From Pseudomonas nitroreducens TX1 (GTDB taxonomy: Bacteria > Pseudomonadota > Gammaproteobacteria > Pseudomonadales > Pseudomonadaceae), in the NCBI RefSeq assembly GCF_000313755.1, contig NZ_AMZB01000134.1, forward strand, positions 124,001 through 188,000: 64,000 nucleotides of DNA, read 5' to 3'. Positions 38,201 through 47,038 of the stretch are shown piece by piece; within the stretch, counting starts at the first letter, position 1, and every line of letters begins with the position of its first letter. The notes beneath the pieces were generated by a model. It had not been told where the DNA came from. It was given only the letters and a program-made list of their open reading frames with translations, and made no database searches. The position numbers and the translations under genes are program-made.

Positions 38201-39520
38201 ATGAACATCAGCTTCTTCCAGGAACTGCTGCAAAGCATCAGCGAGCGCGGCCGGCAACTGCTGGAGTCGCGCGAGCCGGCGCCGGGCAATGCGCAGGCGC
38301 TGGCGCAGGCTTGCCACAAACTGATCTCCAGCCACGGCGAAGCGTCGGGCGTAGCCCTGGCGCAGCAAGTCCTGTGCGCCTACCGCGACTGTCCGCCGGA
38401 ACAGCAGAAGGCCTTCTTCGATACCCTGCTGAAGGATTTCGCCCCATCTCGCGAAGCGCTGGCCGAAGCCTGCCAGCGTTATCTCGACGAGCCGTCTTCG
38501 GCCAACACTACGGCGCTGTTCCAGGCCAGCGAACCGCCACGCCAGGAACTGTTCCGCCGCCTGAACCAGGCGCCCGGCGGCACTGCCCAACTGATCGCCA
38601 TGCGCCGCCTGCTGCTGCAGGAATTGAAAGCCAGGCCGGAGCTTGCCGCCGTGGACCACGACCTGCAGCACCTGCTGGCGTCCTGGTTCAACCGTGGTTT
38701 CCTGGTGCTGCGACGGATCGACTGGTCGACACCGGCAGCGATCCTGGAAAAGATCATCCAGTACGAGGCCGTCCATGCCATCAAGGACTGGGACGACCTG
38801 CGCAGCCGCCTGCAGCCGGCCGACCGCCGCTGCTTTGCCTTTTTCCACCCGGCACTGGCCGACGAGCCGTTGATCTTCGTCGAAGTGGCGCTGACCCGTG
38901 CGATGCCGGGTGCCATCGCTGACATTCTGGAGCCGGGCTCGCCGGGGCAGCCGCTGGAAGAACCCGACACCGCTGTCTTCTACTCCATCAGCAACTGCCA
39001 GGACGGCCTGCGCGGCATCTCCTTCGGCAATTTCCTGATCAAGCAGGTGGTGGAGGAGCTGGCGCGGGAGATTCCGAGCCTGCGCCAGTACGTCACGCTG
39101 TCGCCGGTGCCTGGCTTCCGCCGCTGGCTCGACGGCCTGGGCGCTGACCCGCAGCTGGGCTCGGTGGCTGCCGACCTGCTCAAGGCGCTCAAGCCCGATG
39201 CGCCGCCGCCACCACGCACTGAAGAACCCATGCTGGCGCTGGCCGCCGAGTACTTCCTGCACGCCAGGAACGGCGCCGGCCTGCCGCTGGACCCGGTGGC
39301 GCGTTTCCACCTGGGCAACGGTGCCCGCCTGGAACGCCTGAACTGGCGTGGCGACCTCTCCGCCAGCGGCCTGCGCCAGGCCGCCGGGCTGATGGTCAAT
39401 TACCGCTACGAACTGCGCCAGATCGAAAAGAACCACGAAGCCTACGCCAACCAGGGCGCGGTCGCGGCCTCACCCGAGGTGCGCAAGTTGGCCACCCTGA
39501 CGGCGAAAACAAAACGCTAG
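38201..39520 (+). CDS. matA: Malonyl-CoA decarboxylase (MatA/MCD type)
   Basis: 439 residues. Converts malonyl-CoA to acetyl-CoA and CO2. N-terminal helical domain (about 1-150) and C-terminal GNAT-like catalytic domain with FHPALADEPLIFVEVALT, TAVFYSISNCQDGLRGISFGNFLIKQV, the catalytic Ser in YVTLSPVPGFRRWL and catalytic His in DPVARFHLGNGARLERLNW. These match the human/rhizobial MCD Ser-His pair. No mitochondrial-type leader. It starts 30 bases after the amidase stop and ends 9 bases before the synthetase. Pseudomonas more often uses the multi-subunit Mdc malonate decarboxylase, so this type is notable. Confidence 0.93.
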   Translation: MNISFFQELLQSISERGRQLLESREPAPGNAQALAQACHKLISSHGEASGVALAQQVLCAYRDCPPEQQKAFFDTLLKDFAPSREALAEACQRYLDEPSSANTTALFQASEPPRQELFRRLNQAPGGTAQLIAMRRLLLQELKARPELAAVDHDLQHLLASWFNRGFLVLRRIDWSTPAAILEKIIQYEAVHAIKDWDDLRSRLQPADRRCFAFFHPALADEPLIFVEVALTRAMPGAIADILEPGSPGQPLEEPDTAVFYSISNCQDGLRGISFGNFLIKQVVEELAREIPSLRQYVTLSPVPGFRRWLDGLGADPQLGSVAADLLKALKPDAPPPPRTEEPMLALAAEYFLHARNGAGLPLDPVARFHLGNGARLERLNWRGDLSASGLRQAAGLMVNYRYELRQIEKNHEAYANQGAVAASPEVRKLATLTAKTKR

Positions 39521-39529
39521 GACCTCACC

Positions 39530-41053
39530 ATGAACCAGAGCCTTTTCGCCGAAGTCGGCAAACACCTGCCCAGCGACCTGTCCAAACCTTTCATCCGCAC
39601 CCCCCTGGGGGGCGGCTACAGCTACGCCGACATGCTGCGCAGCACCTCGCAATTCGCCCATGCCCTGGTGGAACTCGGCGTGCAGCCGGGCGACCGGGTT
39701 GCCGTGCAGGTCGACAAGAGCCCCGAGACGGTCATGCTCTACCTCGCCGTGCTGCGCGCCGGCGCGGTCTACCTGCCGCTCAACAGCGGCTATACCGGTG
39801 ACGAGCTGCGCTACTTCCTCGACGACGCCGAGCCTTCGCTGTTCGTCTGCGCACCGGCCTTCGAGGCCCAGGCCCGCGAGCTGGCGAAAGTCAGCGGCGT
39901 GGCCCACGTGGAGACCCTGGGCGACGCCGGTGACGGTTCGCTGATGGATCGGGTGCACGGCAAGCCGGGGCGCTTTGCCGATGTCGAGCGTGCCGCTGCC
40001 GATCTCGCCGCGATCCTCTACACCTCCGGCACCACCGGGCGCTCCAAGGGCGCGATGATCAGCCACGGCAACCTGGTGTCCAACGCCCGCGCGCTGGTGG
40101 ACGCCTGGAAGATCACCAGCGAGGACTGGCTGCTCCATGCGCTGCCGATCTTCCACATCCATGGCCTGTTCGTGGCCTGCAACAGCCTGCTGATGGCGGG
40201 CGGCTCGATGCTCTTTCTGAGCAAGTTCGATGCCGCGCAGATCCTCAAGCTGCTGCCCCAGGTGAACCTGCTGATGGGCGTGCCGACCTTCTACACTCGC
40301 CTGCTCGACCAACCCGGCCTGACCCGCGAGGCGGTGGCGCACATGCGCCTGTTCATTTCCGGTTCCGCGCCGCTGACCGCCGAGACCCACAAGGCGTTCT
40401 CCCAGCGCACCGGCATGGCGATCCTCGAACGCTACGGCATGACCGAGACCGGCATGAACACCTCCAATCCGCTGGAGGGCGAACGTATCGCCGGCACCGT
40501 CGGCTTCCCGCTGCCGGGCGTCGAGCTGCGCATCACCGACCCGGCCCAGGCCGAGCCGACGCTGCTGCCGCAGGGCGAGCCGGGGATGATCGAAGTGCGC
40601 GGGCCGAACGTGTTCCAGGGGTACTGGCGGATGCCGGAGAAAACCGCCGAGGAACTGCGCGCGGACGGCTACTTCATGACCGGTGACATCGGCTTCGTCG
40701 ACGACCGTGGCTACGTGCAGATCGTCGGCCGCAACAAGGACATGATCATCAGCGGCGGCTTCAACGTGTACCCCAAGGAGCTGGAAGAGATTCTCGACAC
40801 CCTGCCGGGGGTGGCCGAGTCGGCGGTGATTGGCGTGCCGCATCCAGACTTCGGCGAGGGTGTGACCGCCGTGCTGGTGGCCAGCCAGGGTCAGGCGCCG
40901 AGCGAGGCGCAGGTGCTCGCCGCGCTGGACGGCAAGCTGGCGCGCTTCAAGCAGCCCAAGCGGGTGATGGTGGTCGACGCGCTGCCGCGCAACGTGATGG
41001 GCAAGGTGCAGAAGAATGTGCTGCGCGAGCAGTTCAAGGCGCTGTATTCCTGA
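39530..41053 (+). CDS. matB: Malonyl-CoA synthetase (MatB-type acyl-CoA ligase)
   Basis: 507 residues, ANL superfamily. Activates malonate with ATP and CoA. Core motifs: YTSGTTGRSKGAMISHGN (P-loop), LPIFHIHGLFVACN, ERYGMTETGMNTSNPLEGERIAGTVGFPLP, TGDIGFVDDRGYVQIVGRNKD, and the C-terminal catalytic lysine in KRVMVVDALPRNVMGKVQKN. The stretch around MTETGMNTSNP and the Arg in SGSAPLTAETH are close to Rhizobium MatB as I recall it. It closes the co-directional set and is followed by REP elements. Confidence 0.92.
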   Translation: MNQSLFAEVGKHLPSDLSKPFIRTPLGGGYSYADMLRSTSQFAHALVELGVQPGDRVAVQVDKSPETVMLYLAVLRAGAVYLPLNSGYTGDELRYFLDDAEPSLFVCAPAFEAQARELAKVSGVAHVETLGDAGDGSLMDRVHGKPGRFADVERAAADLAAILYTSGTTGRSKGAMISHGNLVSNARALVDAWKITSEDWLLHALPIFHIHGLFVACNSLLMAGGSMLFLSKFDAAQILKLLPQVNLLMGVPTFYTRLLDQPGLTREAVAHMRLFISGSAPLTAETHKAFSQRTGMAILERYGMTETGMNTSNPLEGERIAGTVGFPLPGVELRITDPAQAEPTLLPQGEPGMIEVRGPNVFQGYWRMPEKTAEELRADGYFMTGDIGFVDDRGYVQIVGRNKDMIISGGFNVYPKELEEILDTLPGVAESAVIGVPHPDFGEGVTAVLVASQGQAPSEAQVLAALDGKLARFKQPKRVMVVDALPRNVMGKVQKNVLREQFKALYS

Positions 41054-41070
41054 ACTCCGGCCTGACGTTG

Positions 41071-41145
41071 TTTGCGAGCAAGCTCGCTCCTACGAAAAGC
41101 GCTCCGCAGCTGGGCGTAGATGTAGGAGCGAGCTTGCTCGCGAAC
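41071..41145. repeat. REP pair, class 1, copy D (outward orientation)
   Basis: Units at 41071-41093 and 41122-41145, 28 bases apart. The order is reversed relative to copies A, B, C and E: here the CTCGCTCCTAC ends face inward. Just after the matB stop. Confidence 0.88.
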
Positions 41146-41177
41146 CGGGAATTGTCCCTGCCTTCTGGCTGACTCCG

Positions 41178-41338
41178 CTCCCCCTCCCTAACCCTCTCCC
41201 TGAAGGGAGAGGGGACTGGATCGGCGCAGGATGGCAAATACGAGCTGGCCTGCTGCTGCGGTTCAGTTAACGTAGGGAGTTGCCGGCAGCCCGGATAGCT
41301 CCCTCTCCCTTCAGGGAGAGGGCGGGGGGAGAGGGTAG
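41178..41338. repeat. Palindromic repeat pair, class 2, copy 1
   Basis: A left unit containing CTCTCCCTGAAGGGAGAG, then GGACTGG, about 80 variable bases, then a right unit GCTCCCTCTCCCTTCAGGGAGAGGGCGG followed by GAGAGGG. The same layout recurs at 48258-48386 and 57167-57320. Confidence 0.88.
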
Positions 41339-41359
41339 ACTCCGTGCACCGACGGCCAC

Positions 41360-41391
41360 AAAAAGCCCCGCTTACGCGGGGCTTTTGATTT
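41360..41391. terminator. Bidirectional terminator between matB and the quinone reductase gene
   Basis: AAAAGCCCCGC / GCGGGGCTTTT with TTAC loop, A/T tails on both sides. Serves convergent transcripts. Confidence 0.88.
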
Positions 41392-41392
41392 T

Positions 41393-41441
41393 GTAGGAGC
41401 GGAGCTTCTCCGCGAAACGCGGATGAAATCCGCGCCCCCGG
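41393..41441. repeat. Diverged REP-like hairpins
   Basis: GTAGGAGCGGAGCTTCTCCGCGAA followed by GCGGATGAAATCCGC: two adjacent small palindromes. The first keeps the outer ends of class 1 REPs but has core GCGGAGCTTCTCCGC. Ends seven bases before the stop of the quinone reductase gene. Confidence 0.6.
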
Positions 41442-41447
41442 AACCCG

Positions 41448-42425
41448 TCAGCGTACGGCAACCACCACCTTGCCCACCGCCTTGCGCTGGCCCAGGTGAT
41501 TGATCGCGTCGGCGGCCTGCTCCAGTGGATAGGTCTGCGACACCAGCGGCTTGATCTTGCCCTCGGCGAACCAGGCGAACAACTGTTGGAAGTTCGCTGC
41601 GTTGGCCTGTGGCTGGCGTTGGGCGAAGGAGCCCCAGAACACACCGACCAGCGAGGCGCCCTTGAGCAGGGTGAGGTTGGCCGGCAGCGACGGGATGGTA
41701 CCGCTGGCGAAGCCGACCACCAGCATGCGGCCGTTCCAGGCGATGGAGCGGAAGGCTTCCTCGAACAGATCGCCGCCGACCGGATCGTAGATCACGTCCA
41801 CGCCCTGGCCGCCGGTGATTTCCTTGAGCTTGTCCTTGAGGCTGCCTTCGCTGTAGTTGATCAGTACGTCGGCGCCAGCGGCCCTGGCCACTTCCAGCTT
41901 GGCGTCGCTGCTGGCTGCCGCGATGACCTTGGCGCCCATGGCCTTGCCGATCTCGACGGCCGCCAGGCCCACGCCACCGGAGGCGCCGAGCACCAGCAGG
42001 GTCTCGCCCGGCTGAAGGTTGGCGCGCTGCTTGAGCGCGTGCATGGAGGTGCCGTAGGTCATGCCGAAGGCGGCGGCGCTGGCGAAGTCCATGCCGTCGG
42101 GAATCGGCATCACGTTGTAGCCGGGCACCGCCACTTCCTCGGCGAAGCTGCCCCAGCCGGTCAGCGCCATCACCCGGTCGCCGGGCTTTACGTGGCTGAC
42201 CTTCTCACCCACCGCGCCCACCACACCGGCGGCCTCGCCACCCGGGGAGAACGGGAAGGGCGGCTTGAACTGGTACTTGCCCTCGATGATCAGGGTGTCC
42301 GGGAAGTTCACCCCGGCAGCGTGAACCTGCAGCAGGACTTCGTTCTTCTTCGGCTCGGGGCTGGCGATGTCTTCCAGCACCAGGGTTTCGGCGGGGCCGA
42401 AGGCTTTGCACAGCACGGCTTTCAT
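41448..42425 (-). CDS. NADPH:quinone oxidoreductase-type MDR protein
   Basis: 325 residues, medium-chain dehydrogenase/reductase without zinc ligands. GroES-like N-terminal domain (KAVLCKAFGPAETLVLEDI...AAGVNFPDTLIIEGKYQ), Rossmann motif LGASGGVGLAAVEIGKAMGAKV, and QVTYPLEQAADAINHLGQRKAVGKVVV-like C-terminus typical of QOR. Reduces quinones or enals with NADPH. P. aeruginosa has a like gene near here. Upstream on the minus strand are ACTCCGTTGGAGG and its ATG at 42425. Confidence 0.9.
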   Translation of the reverse strand: MKAVLCKAFGPAETLVLEDIASPEPKKNEVLLQVHAAGVNFPDTLIIEGKYQFKPPFPFSPGGEAAGVVGAVGEKVSHVKPGDRVMALTGWGSFAEEVAVPGYNVMPIPDGMDFASAAAFGMTYGTSMHALKQRANLQPGETLLVLGASGGVGLAAVEIGKAMGAKVIAAASSDAKLEVARAAGADVLINYSEGSLKDKLKEITGGQGVDVIYDPVGGDLFEEAFRSIAWNGRMLVVGFASGTIPSLPANLTLLKGASLVGVFWGSFAQRQPQANAANFQQLFAWFAEGKIKPLVSQTYPLEQAADAINHLGQRKAVGKVVVAVR

Positions 42426-42586
42426 GAGGACGTACTCCGTTGGAGGTTCTGCTTTGTGAGTAGCGGGCAGTGTAGGAGCGCAGGCACAGGGGGCAAATCA
42501 CCATGGCCTGGGCTTATGCCCCGATATAGCTTGGGCGGCGGCGCGAGTGTGGCTATCCTTTGCCCATCGAATCCGGAGACATCGCC

Positions 42587-43000
42587 TTGAGAGCTTTCCT
42601 CGCCCTGTTGCTGGCCTTTTCCTTCAGTACCTTCGTCATGGCTTCCGAGTCCGAAGAAGCCAAGCCGGAAGACGCCAACAAGCCTGTATTCTTCGACCTC
42701 ACTCCCGCACTGGTGGGCAACTACGGCAGCGGTCCGCGCCTGAAATACTTCAAGGCCGACATCGCGCTGAAGGTCACCGGCAAGGAGGCCTCCGAGAAGG
42801 TCGAGCACCACGAACCGCTGATCCGCAACCAACTGGTGATGCTGTTCGCCCAGCAGACCGACGAGTCCCTGGGCAGCGTCGACGGCAAGGAGAAGCTGCG
42901 CCAGGAAGCTCTCAAGCAGGTGCAGACCGTCCTCCAGCAGGAAGAGGGCAAACCGCTGGTGGACGACCTGCTGTTCAACAACCTGATCGTCCAGCCCTGA
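42587..43000 (+). CDS. FliL-like exported protein (flagellar basal-body-associated family)
   Basis: 137 residues. Start TTG at 42587, placed nine bases after GGAG; gives signal peptide MRAFLALLLAFSFSTFVMA|SESEE. The mature part FDLTPALVGNYGSGPRLKYFKADIALKVTG...HHEPLIRNQLVMLFAQQ resembles the periplasmic domain of FliL. No flagellar genes are nearby, and unlike FliL the N-terminal helix looks cleavable, so this is a stand-alone paralogue of unknown role. A TTG nine codons earlier (42560) is the alternative. Confidence 0.8.
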   Translation: MRAFLALLLAFSFSTFVMASESEEAKPEDANKPVFFDLTPALVGNYGSGPRLKYFKADIALKVTGKEASEKVEHHEPLIRNQLVMLFAQQTDESLGSVDGKEKLRQEALKQVQTVLQQEEGKPLVDDLLFNNLIVQP

Positions 43001-43229
43001 TTCCCTCGGATGCCACCTCCATGAGCGCGACTCATCTGCGCAGCGCAGGCGTTCCTCGCTCCCGGCTGCGGCCGCTCGCCGCAATGCCGGGCTGAAAGCC
43101 CCGTCTTGCAAGGCGCGTAGGAAATTTCCGGCGCGCGCCTGACCTGAATCAAACCCCGTTTACCGCTGCTCGCCGAACATCCCCTCATGATCCGCTCGAA
43201 TTCGAGCGCCTGGACAAGAGGATATTCGG

Positions 43230-44303
43230 ATGACAGGAACCGCAAAAAGCTGGCGCACTCGCGGACTCTTCGTGGTCGCCGCGGCGGTGCTCGCCGCGCT
43301 GGCCTGGCAGACGTTCAAGCCGAACGGCCTCCCCGAAGGCTTCGCCAGCGGCAACGGGCGCATCGAAGCCACCGAAGTCGACGTGGCCACCAAATTGGCG
43401 GGCCGCGTGGCGGAGATCCTGGTGGACGAAGGGGACTTCGTCACCGCCGGGCAGGTCGTTGCGCGCATGGATACCCAGGTGCTCAAGGCCCAGCTGGCGC
43501 AGGCCGAGGCCGAGGTGCGGCGGGCGCAGAACGCCAAGCTCACCGCCGAATCGCTGGTTGCCCAGCGGCATAGCGAAAAGGCCACCGCCGAAGCCATGGT
43601 CGCCCAGCGCCAGGCCGAACTTACTGCCGCGCATAAGCGCTTCACCCGCACCGAGCAACTGGTCAAGCGCAACGCTCTGCCGCAGCAACAGCTCGACGAC
43701 GACCGCGCGGCGCTGCAGAGCTCCCAGGCAGCGCTGGCCGCCGCACGCTCGCAGGTCATCTCGGCGCAGGCCAGCATCGCTGCCGCCAGTTCCCAGGTGA
43801 TCGAGGCGCAATCGGCCATCGAGGCCGCCACCGCCAGCACCGTGCGCCTGCAGGCCGATATCGACGACAGCGACCTCAAGGCCCCGCGCAACGGCCGCGT
43901 GCAGTACCGCGTGGCGCAGCCGGGCGAAGTCCTTTCCGCTGGCGGCAAGCTGCTCAACATGGTCGACCTGGCTGACGTCTACATGACCTTCTTCCTGCCC
44001 TCGGGGCAGGCCGGCAAGGTCGAGCTGGGCCAGGAAGTTCACCTGGTGATCGACGCGGTGCCGGAGTACGTGATCCCGGCGAAAGTCTCCTACGTCGCCA
44101 GCGTCGCGCAGTTCACGCCCAAGACCGTGGAGACCGCCAACGAGCGCGAGAAGCTGATGTTCCGCGTCAAGGCGCGCCTCGATCCGGGCCTGTTGGAAAA
44201 ATACATCACCTACGTGAAAACCGGCGTGCCGGGCATGGCCTATATGCGCCTCGACCCGCAGGTGGAATGGCCGGCTGACCTGCAGATCAAGGTCCCGCAA
44301 TGA
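43230..44303 (+). CDS. HlyD-family membrane fusion protein (YhiI-like)
   Basis: 357 residues. One N-terminal membrane span (about 12-28), then biotinyl-lipoyl half ([41 protein letters not shown]), a long coiled-coil hairpin (about 90-215, Ala/Gln-rich), and the second lipoyl half [27 protein letters not shown]. It links an inner-membrane ABC exporter to an outer-membrane channel. The stop overlaps the next ATG by four bases. No outer-membrane factor gene is present, so a TolC-type partner elsewhere is implied. Confidence 0.92.
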   Translation: MTGTAKSWRTRGLFVVAAAVLAALAWQTFKPNGLPEGFASGNGRIEATEVDVATKLAGRVAEILVDEGDFVTAGQVVARMDTQVLKAQLAQAEAEVRRAQNAKLTAESLVAQRHSEKATAEAMVAQRQAELTAAHKRFTRTEQLVKRNALPQQQLDDDRAALQSSQAALAAARSQVISAQASIAAASSQVIEAQSAIEAATASTVRLQADIDDSDLKAPRNGRVQYRVAQPGEVLSAGGKLLNMVDLADVYMTFFLPSGQAGKVELGQEVHLVIDAVPEYVIPAKVSYVASVAQFTPKTVETANEREKLMFRVKARLDPGLLEKYITYVKTGVPGMAYMRLDPQVEWPADLQIKVPQ

Positions 44304-47035
44304 ACGCCGCCGACTGCGTGGCCCGTCTGGCTGGCGTCTCGCTGCGCTATGGGCAGACCCGCGCAGTGGACGACGTCACCCTGGAAATCCCGGCCAACCG
44401 CATGGTCGGCCTGATCGGCCCGGACGGCGTCGGCAAGTCCAGCCTGCTGGCGCTGCTGGCGGGCGCGCGGAAGATGCAGGAGGGCGAAATCCAGGTGCTC
44501 GGCGGCGACATGCGCGACGTGCGCCATCGCCGCGCCGTTTGCCCGCGCATCGCCTACATGCCCCAGGGCCTGGGCAAGAACCTCTACCCGACGCTCTCGG
44601 TGTTCGAGAACGTCGACTTCTTCGGCCGCCTGTTCGGCCACGACAAGGCCGAGCGCGAGCGGCGCATCGCCGACCTGCTGCACAGCACGGGGCTGGCGCC
44701 CTTCGCCGAGCGCCCGGCGGGCAAGCTCTCCGGCGGCATGAAGCAGAAGCTCGGGCTGTGCTGCGCGCTGATCCACGACCCCGACCTGCTGATCCTCGAC
44801 GAACCCACCACCGGCGTCGATCCGCTGTCGCGCAACCAGTTCTGGGAGCTGATCGCGCGCATCCGCGCAGGCCGCGAGGGCATGAGCGTGCTGGTGGCCA
44901 CCGCCTACATGGAGGAGGCCGAGCGCTTCGACCATCTGGTGGCGATGGACGAAGGCAAGGTGCTTTCCACTGGTACGCCTGCCGAGCTGCGCGAGCAGAC
45001 CGCGACGCCGACCCTCGAAGAGGCGTTCATCGCGCTGCTGCCCGAGGCCAAGCGCGCCGGGCACCACGCGCTGGTGATCCCGCCACGCACGCTGGGCGAG
45101 GGCGCCGCTCAGATCGCCATCGAAGCCGAAGGGCTGACGTGCCGCTTCGGGGATTTCGTCGCGGTCGACCACGTCAGCTTCCGCATCGAGCGTGGGGAAA
45201 TCTTCGGTTTCCTCGGCTCCAACGGCTGCGGCAAGTCCACCACCATGAAGATGCTCACCGGCCTGCTGCCCGCCAGCGAAGGCACCTGTGCGTTGTTCGG
45301 CCAGCCGGTGAACGCCAACGACATGCAGACCCGCCGGCGCGTGGGCTACATGTCCCAGGCCTTTTCGCTGTATGCCGAACTGACGGTGCTGCAGAACCTC
45401 GAACTGCACGCCAAGCTGTTCCACCTGCCAACCGACCAGATCGGCCCGCGCGTGGAGGAAATGCTCCAGCGCTTCGACCTCGGCAAGGTCCGCAACGAGT
45501 TGCCGGACAGCCTGCCGCTGGGCATTCGCCAGCGCCTGTCGCTGGCCGTGGCGGTGATCCACAAGCCGGAAATCCTGATCCTCGACGAGCCCACCTCGGG
45601 CGTCGACCCGGTGGCCCGCGACGGCTTCTGGGAGCTGATGGTGGAGCTGTCGCGCAACGACGGCGTGACCATCTTCATTTCCACCCACTTCATGAACGAG
45701 GCCGAGCGTTGCGACCGCATCTCGCTGATGCATGCCGGCAAGGTGCTCGACAGCGACACCCCGCAGGGCTTGATCGACAAGCGCGGCCTGCCGACCCTGG
45801 AAGCCACCTTCATTGCCTATCTGGAAGAGGCCGCCGGCAGTGCGCCGGTGCCGGACGCCGCGCCTGCGCCGGAAGCGCCCGCCGAGCCGACCCGCTACAA
45901 GGGCAGCGACCGTTTCAGCTGGCTGCGCCTGTTCAGCTACGCGCGCCGCGAGGCCATGGAACTGCGCCGCGACCCGATCCGCCTGACCCTGGCGCTGGTG
46001 GGCACCGCGCTGCTGATGTTCATCATCGGCTACGGCATCAATATGGACGTCGAGGACCTCACCTACGCGGTGCTCGACCGTGACCAGACCACCACCAGTC
46101 AGGCCTACGCGCTGAACATCGCCGGCTCGCGCTACTTCATCGAGAAGGACCCGATCCAGGACCCGGACGACCTGGAGCGGCGCCTGCGCAGCGGCGAGAT
46201 CAGCCTGGCAGTGGAAATCCCGCCGAACTTCGGCCGTGACCTCAAGCGCGGCGCCGATCCGCAGATCGGCGTGTGGATCGACGGCGCCATGCCGACCCGC
46301 GCCAACACCGTGCTCGGCTACGTCCAGGGGCTGCACGCCAGCTACCTTGCCGACCTCGCCCGGCAGAGCGGCAACGCCGCCGCCAGCGCGGCGGCCAGCA
46401 CTGAAGTGCGCTACCGCTACAACCCGGACGTGGAGAGCCTCAAGGCGATGGTGCCGGCGGTGATCCCGCTGCTGCTGATCATGATCCCGGCGATGCTCAC
46501 CGCCCTGGGCGTGGTGCGCGAGAAGGAGCTGGGCTCGATCACCAACCTCTACGTCACGCCGGTCACGCGTCTGGAGTTCCTGTTGGGCAAGCAATTGCCC
46601 TACATCGGCATGGGCATGATCAACTTCGTGCTCATGCTGGCCATGGCGGTGCTGCTGTTCCAGGTGCCGCTCAAGGGCAGCTTTCTCGCGCTGCTGGTCG
46701 GTGCGTTCCTCTACGTGGTGACCAGCACCGGTCTGGGGCTGCTGCTCTCGACCTTCATGAAGAGCCAGATCGCTGCCGTGTTCGGCACCGCCATCGCCAC
46801 CATGATCCCGGCCATCCAGTTCTCCGGGCTGATCCACCCGGTGTCGTCGCTGGAAGGTGCCGCGGCGTTCATTGGCCAGCTCTACCCGACCTCGCATTTC
46901 CTCATCATCAGCCGCGGCGCCTTCTCCAAGGCGCTGGGCCTCCCCGACCTATGGGTCTACTACCTGCCGCTGGCGGTGATGATCGTGGTGCTGACACTGC
47001 TCAGCGTGGCCTGCTTGAAGAAGCAGGAGGACTGA
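44300..47035 (+). CDS. rbbA: Fused ABC ATPase-ATPase-permease (RbbA/YhiH-like)
   Basis: 911 residues. Two nucleotide-binding domains (Walker [10 protein letters not shown] about 42 and GSNGCGKST about 310; signatures [12 protein letters not shown] and a weak [14 protein letters not shown]; Walker [13 protein letters not shown] and [12 protein letters not shown]), then an ABC-2 permease of six spans (about 560-905). The second signature lacks the usual SGG. E. coli RbbA with this layout is described as a ribosome-associated ATPase; beside HlyD and YhhJ homologues it more likely works in export. Stop is 3 bases before the next gene. Confidence 0.9.
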   Translation: MNAADCVARLAGVSLRYGQTRAVDDVTLEIPANRMVGLIGPDGVGKSSLLALLAGARKMQEGEIQVLGGDMRDVRHRRAVCPRIAYMPQGLGKNLYPTLSVFENVDFFGRLFGHDKAERERRIADLLHSTGLAPFAERPAGKLSGGMKQKLGLCCALIHDPDLLILDEPTTGVDPLSRNQFWELIARIRAGREGMSVLVATAYMEEAERFDHLVAMDEGKVLSTGTPAELREQTATPTLEEAFIALLPEAKRAGHHALVIPPRTLGEGAAQIAIEAEGLTCRFGDFVAVDHVSFRIERGEIFGFLGSNGCGKSTTMKMLTGLLPASEGTCALFGQPVNANDMQTRRRVGYMSQAFSLYAELTVLQNLELHAKLFHLPTDQIGPRVEEMLQRFDLGKVRNELPDSLPLGIRQRLSLAVAVIHKPEILILDEPTSGVDPVARDGFWELMVELSRNDGVTIFISTHFMNEAERCDRISLMHAGKVLDSDTPQGLIDKRGLPTLEATFIAYLEEAAGSAPVPDAAPAPEAPAEPTRYKGSDRFSWLRLFSYARREAMELRRDPIRLTLALVGTALLMFIIGYGINMDVEDLTYAVLDRDQTTTSQAYALNIAGSRYFIEKDPIQDPDDLERRLRSGEISLAVEIPPNFGRDLKRGADPQIGVWIDGAMPTRANTVLGYVQGLHASYLADLARQSGNAAASAAASTEVRYRYNPDVESLKAMVPAVIPLLLIMIPAMLTALGVVREKELGSITNLYVTPVTRLEFLLGKQLPYIGMGMINFVLMLAMAVLLFQVPLKGSFLALLVGAFLYVVTSTGLGLLLSTFMKSQIAAVFGTAIATMIPAIQFSGLIHPVSSLEGAAAFIGQLYPTSHFLIISRGAFSKALGLPDLWVYYLPLAVMIVVLTLLSVACLKKQED

Positions 47036-47038
47036 GCC

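Noticed and set aside
43001-43229. Possible small gene between the FliL-like and HlyD genes
   Set aside because: Short frames have no ribosome site or recognisable composition; the stretch seems to be leader and promoter DNA.
44240-46897. 885-residue open frame on the minus strand
   Set aside because: Antisense of the RbbA-like gene, His/Gln/Arg-rich composition typical of shadow frames in high-GC DNA.
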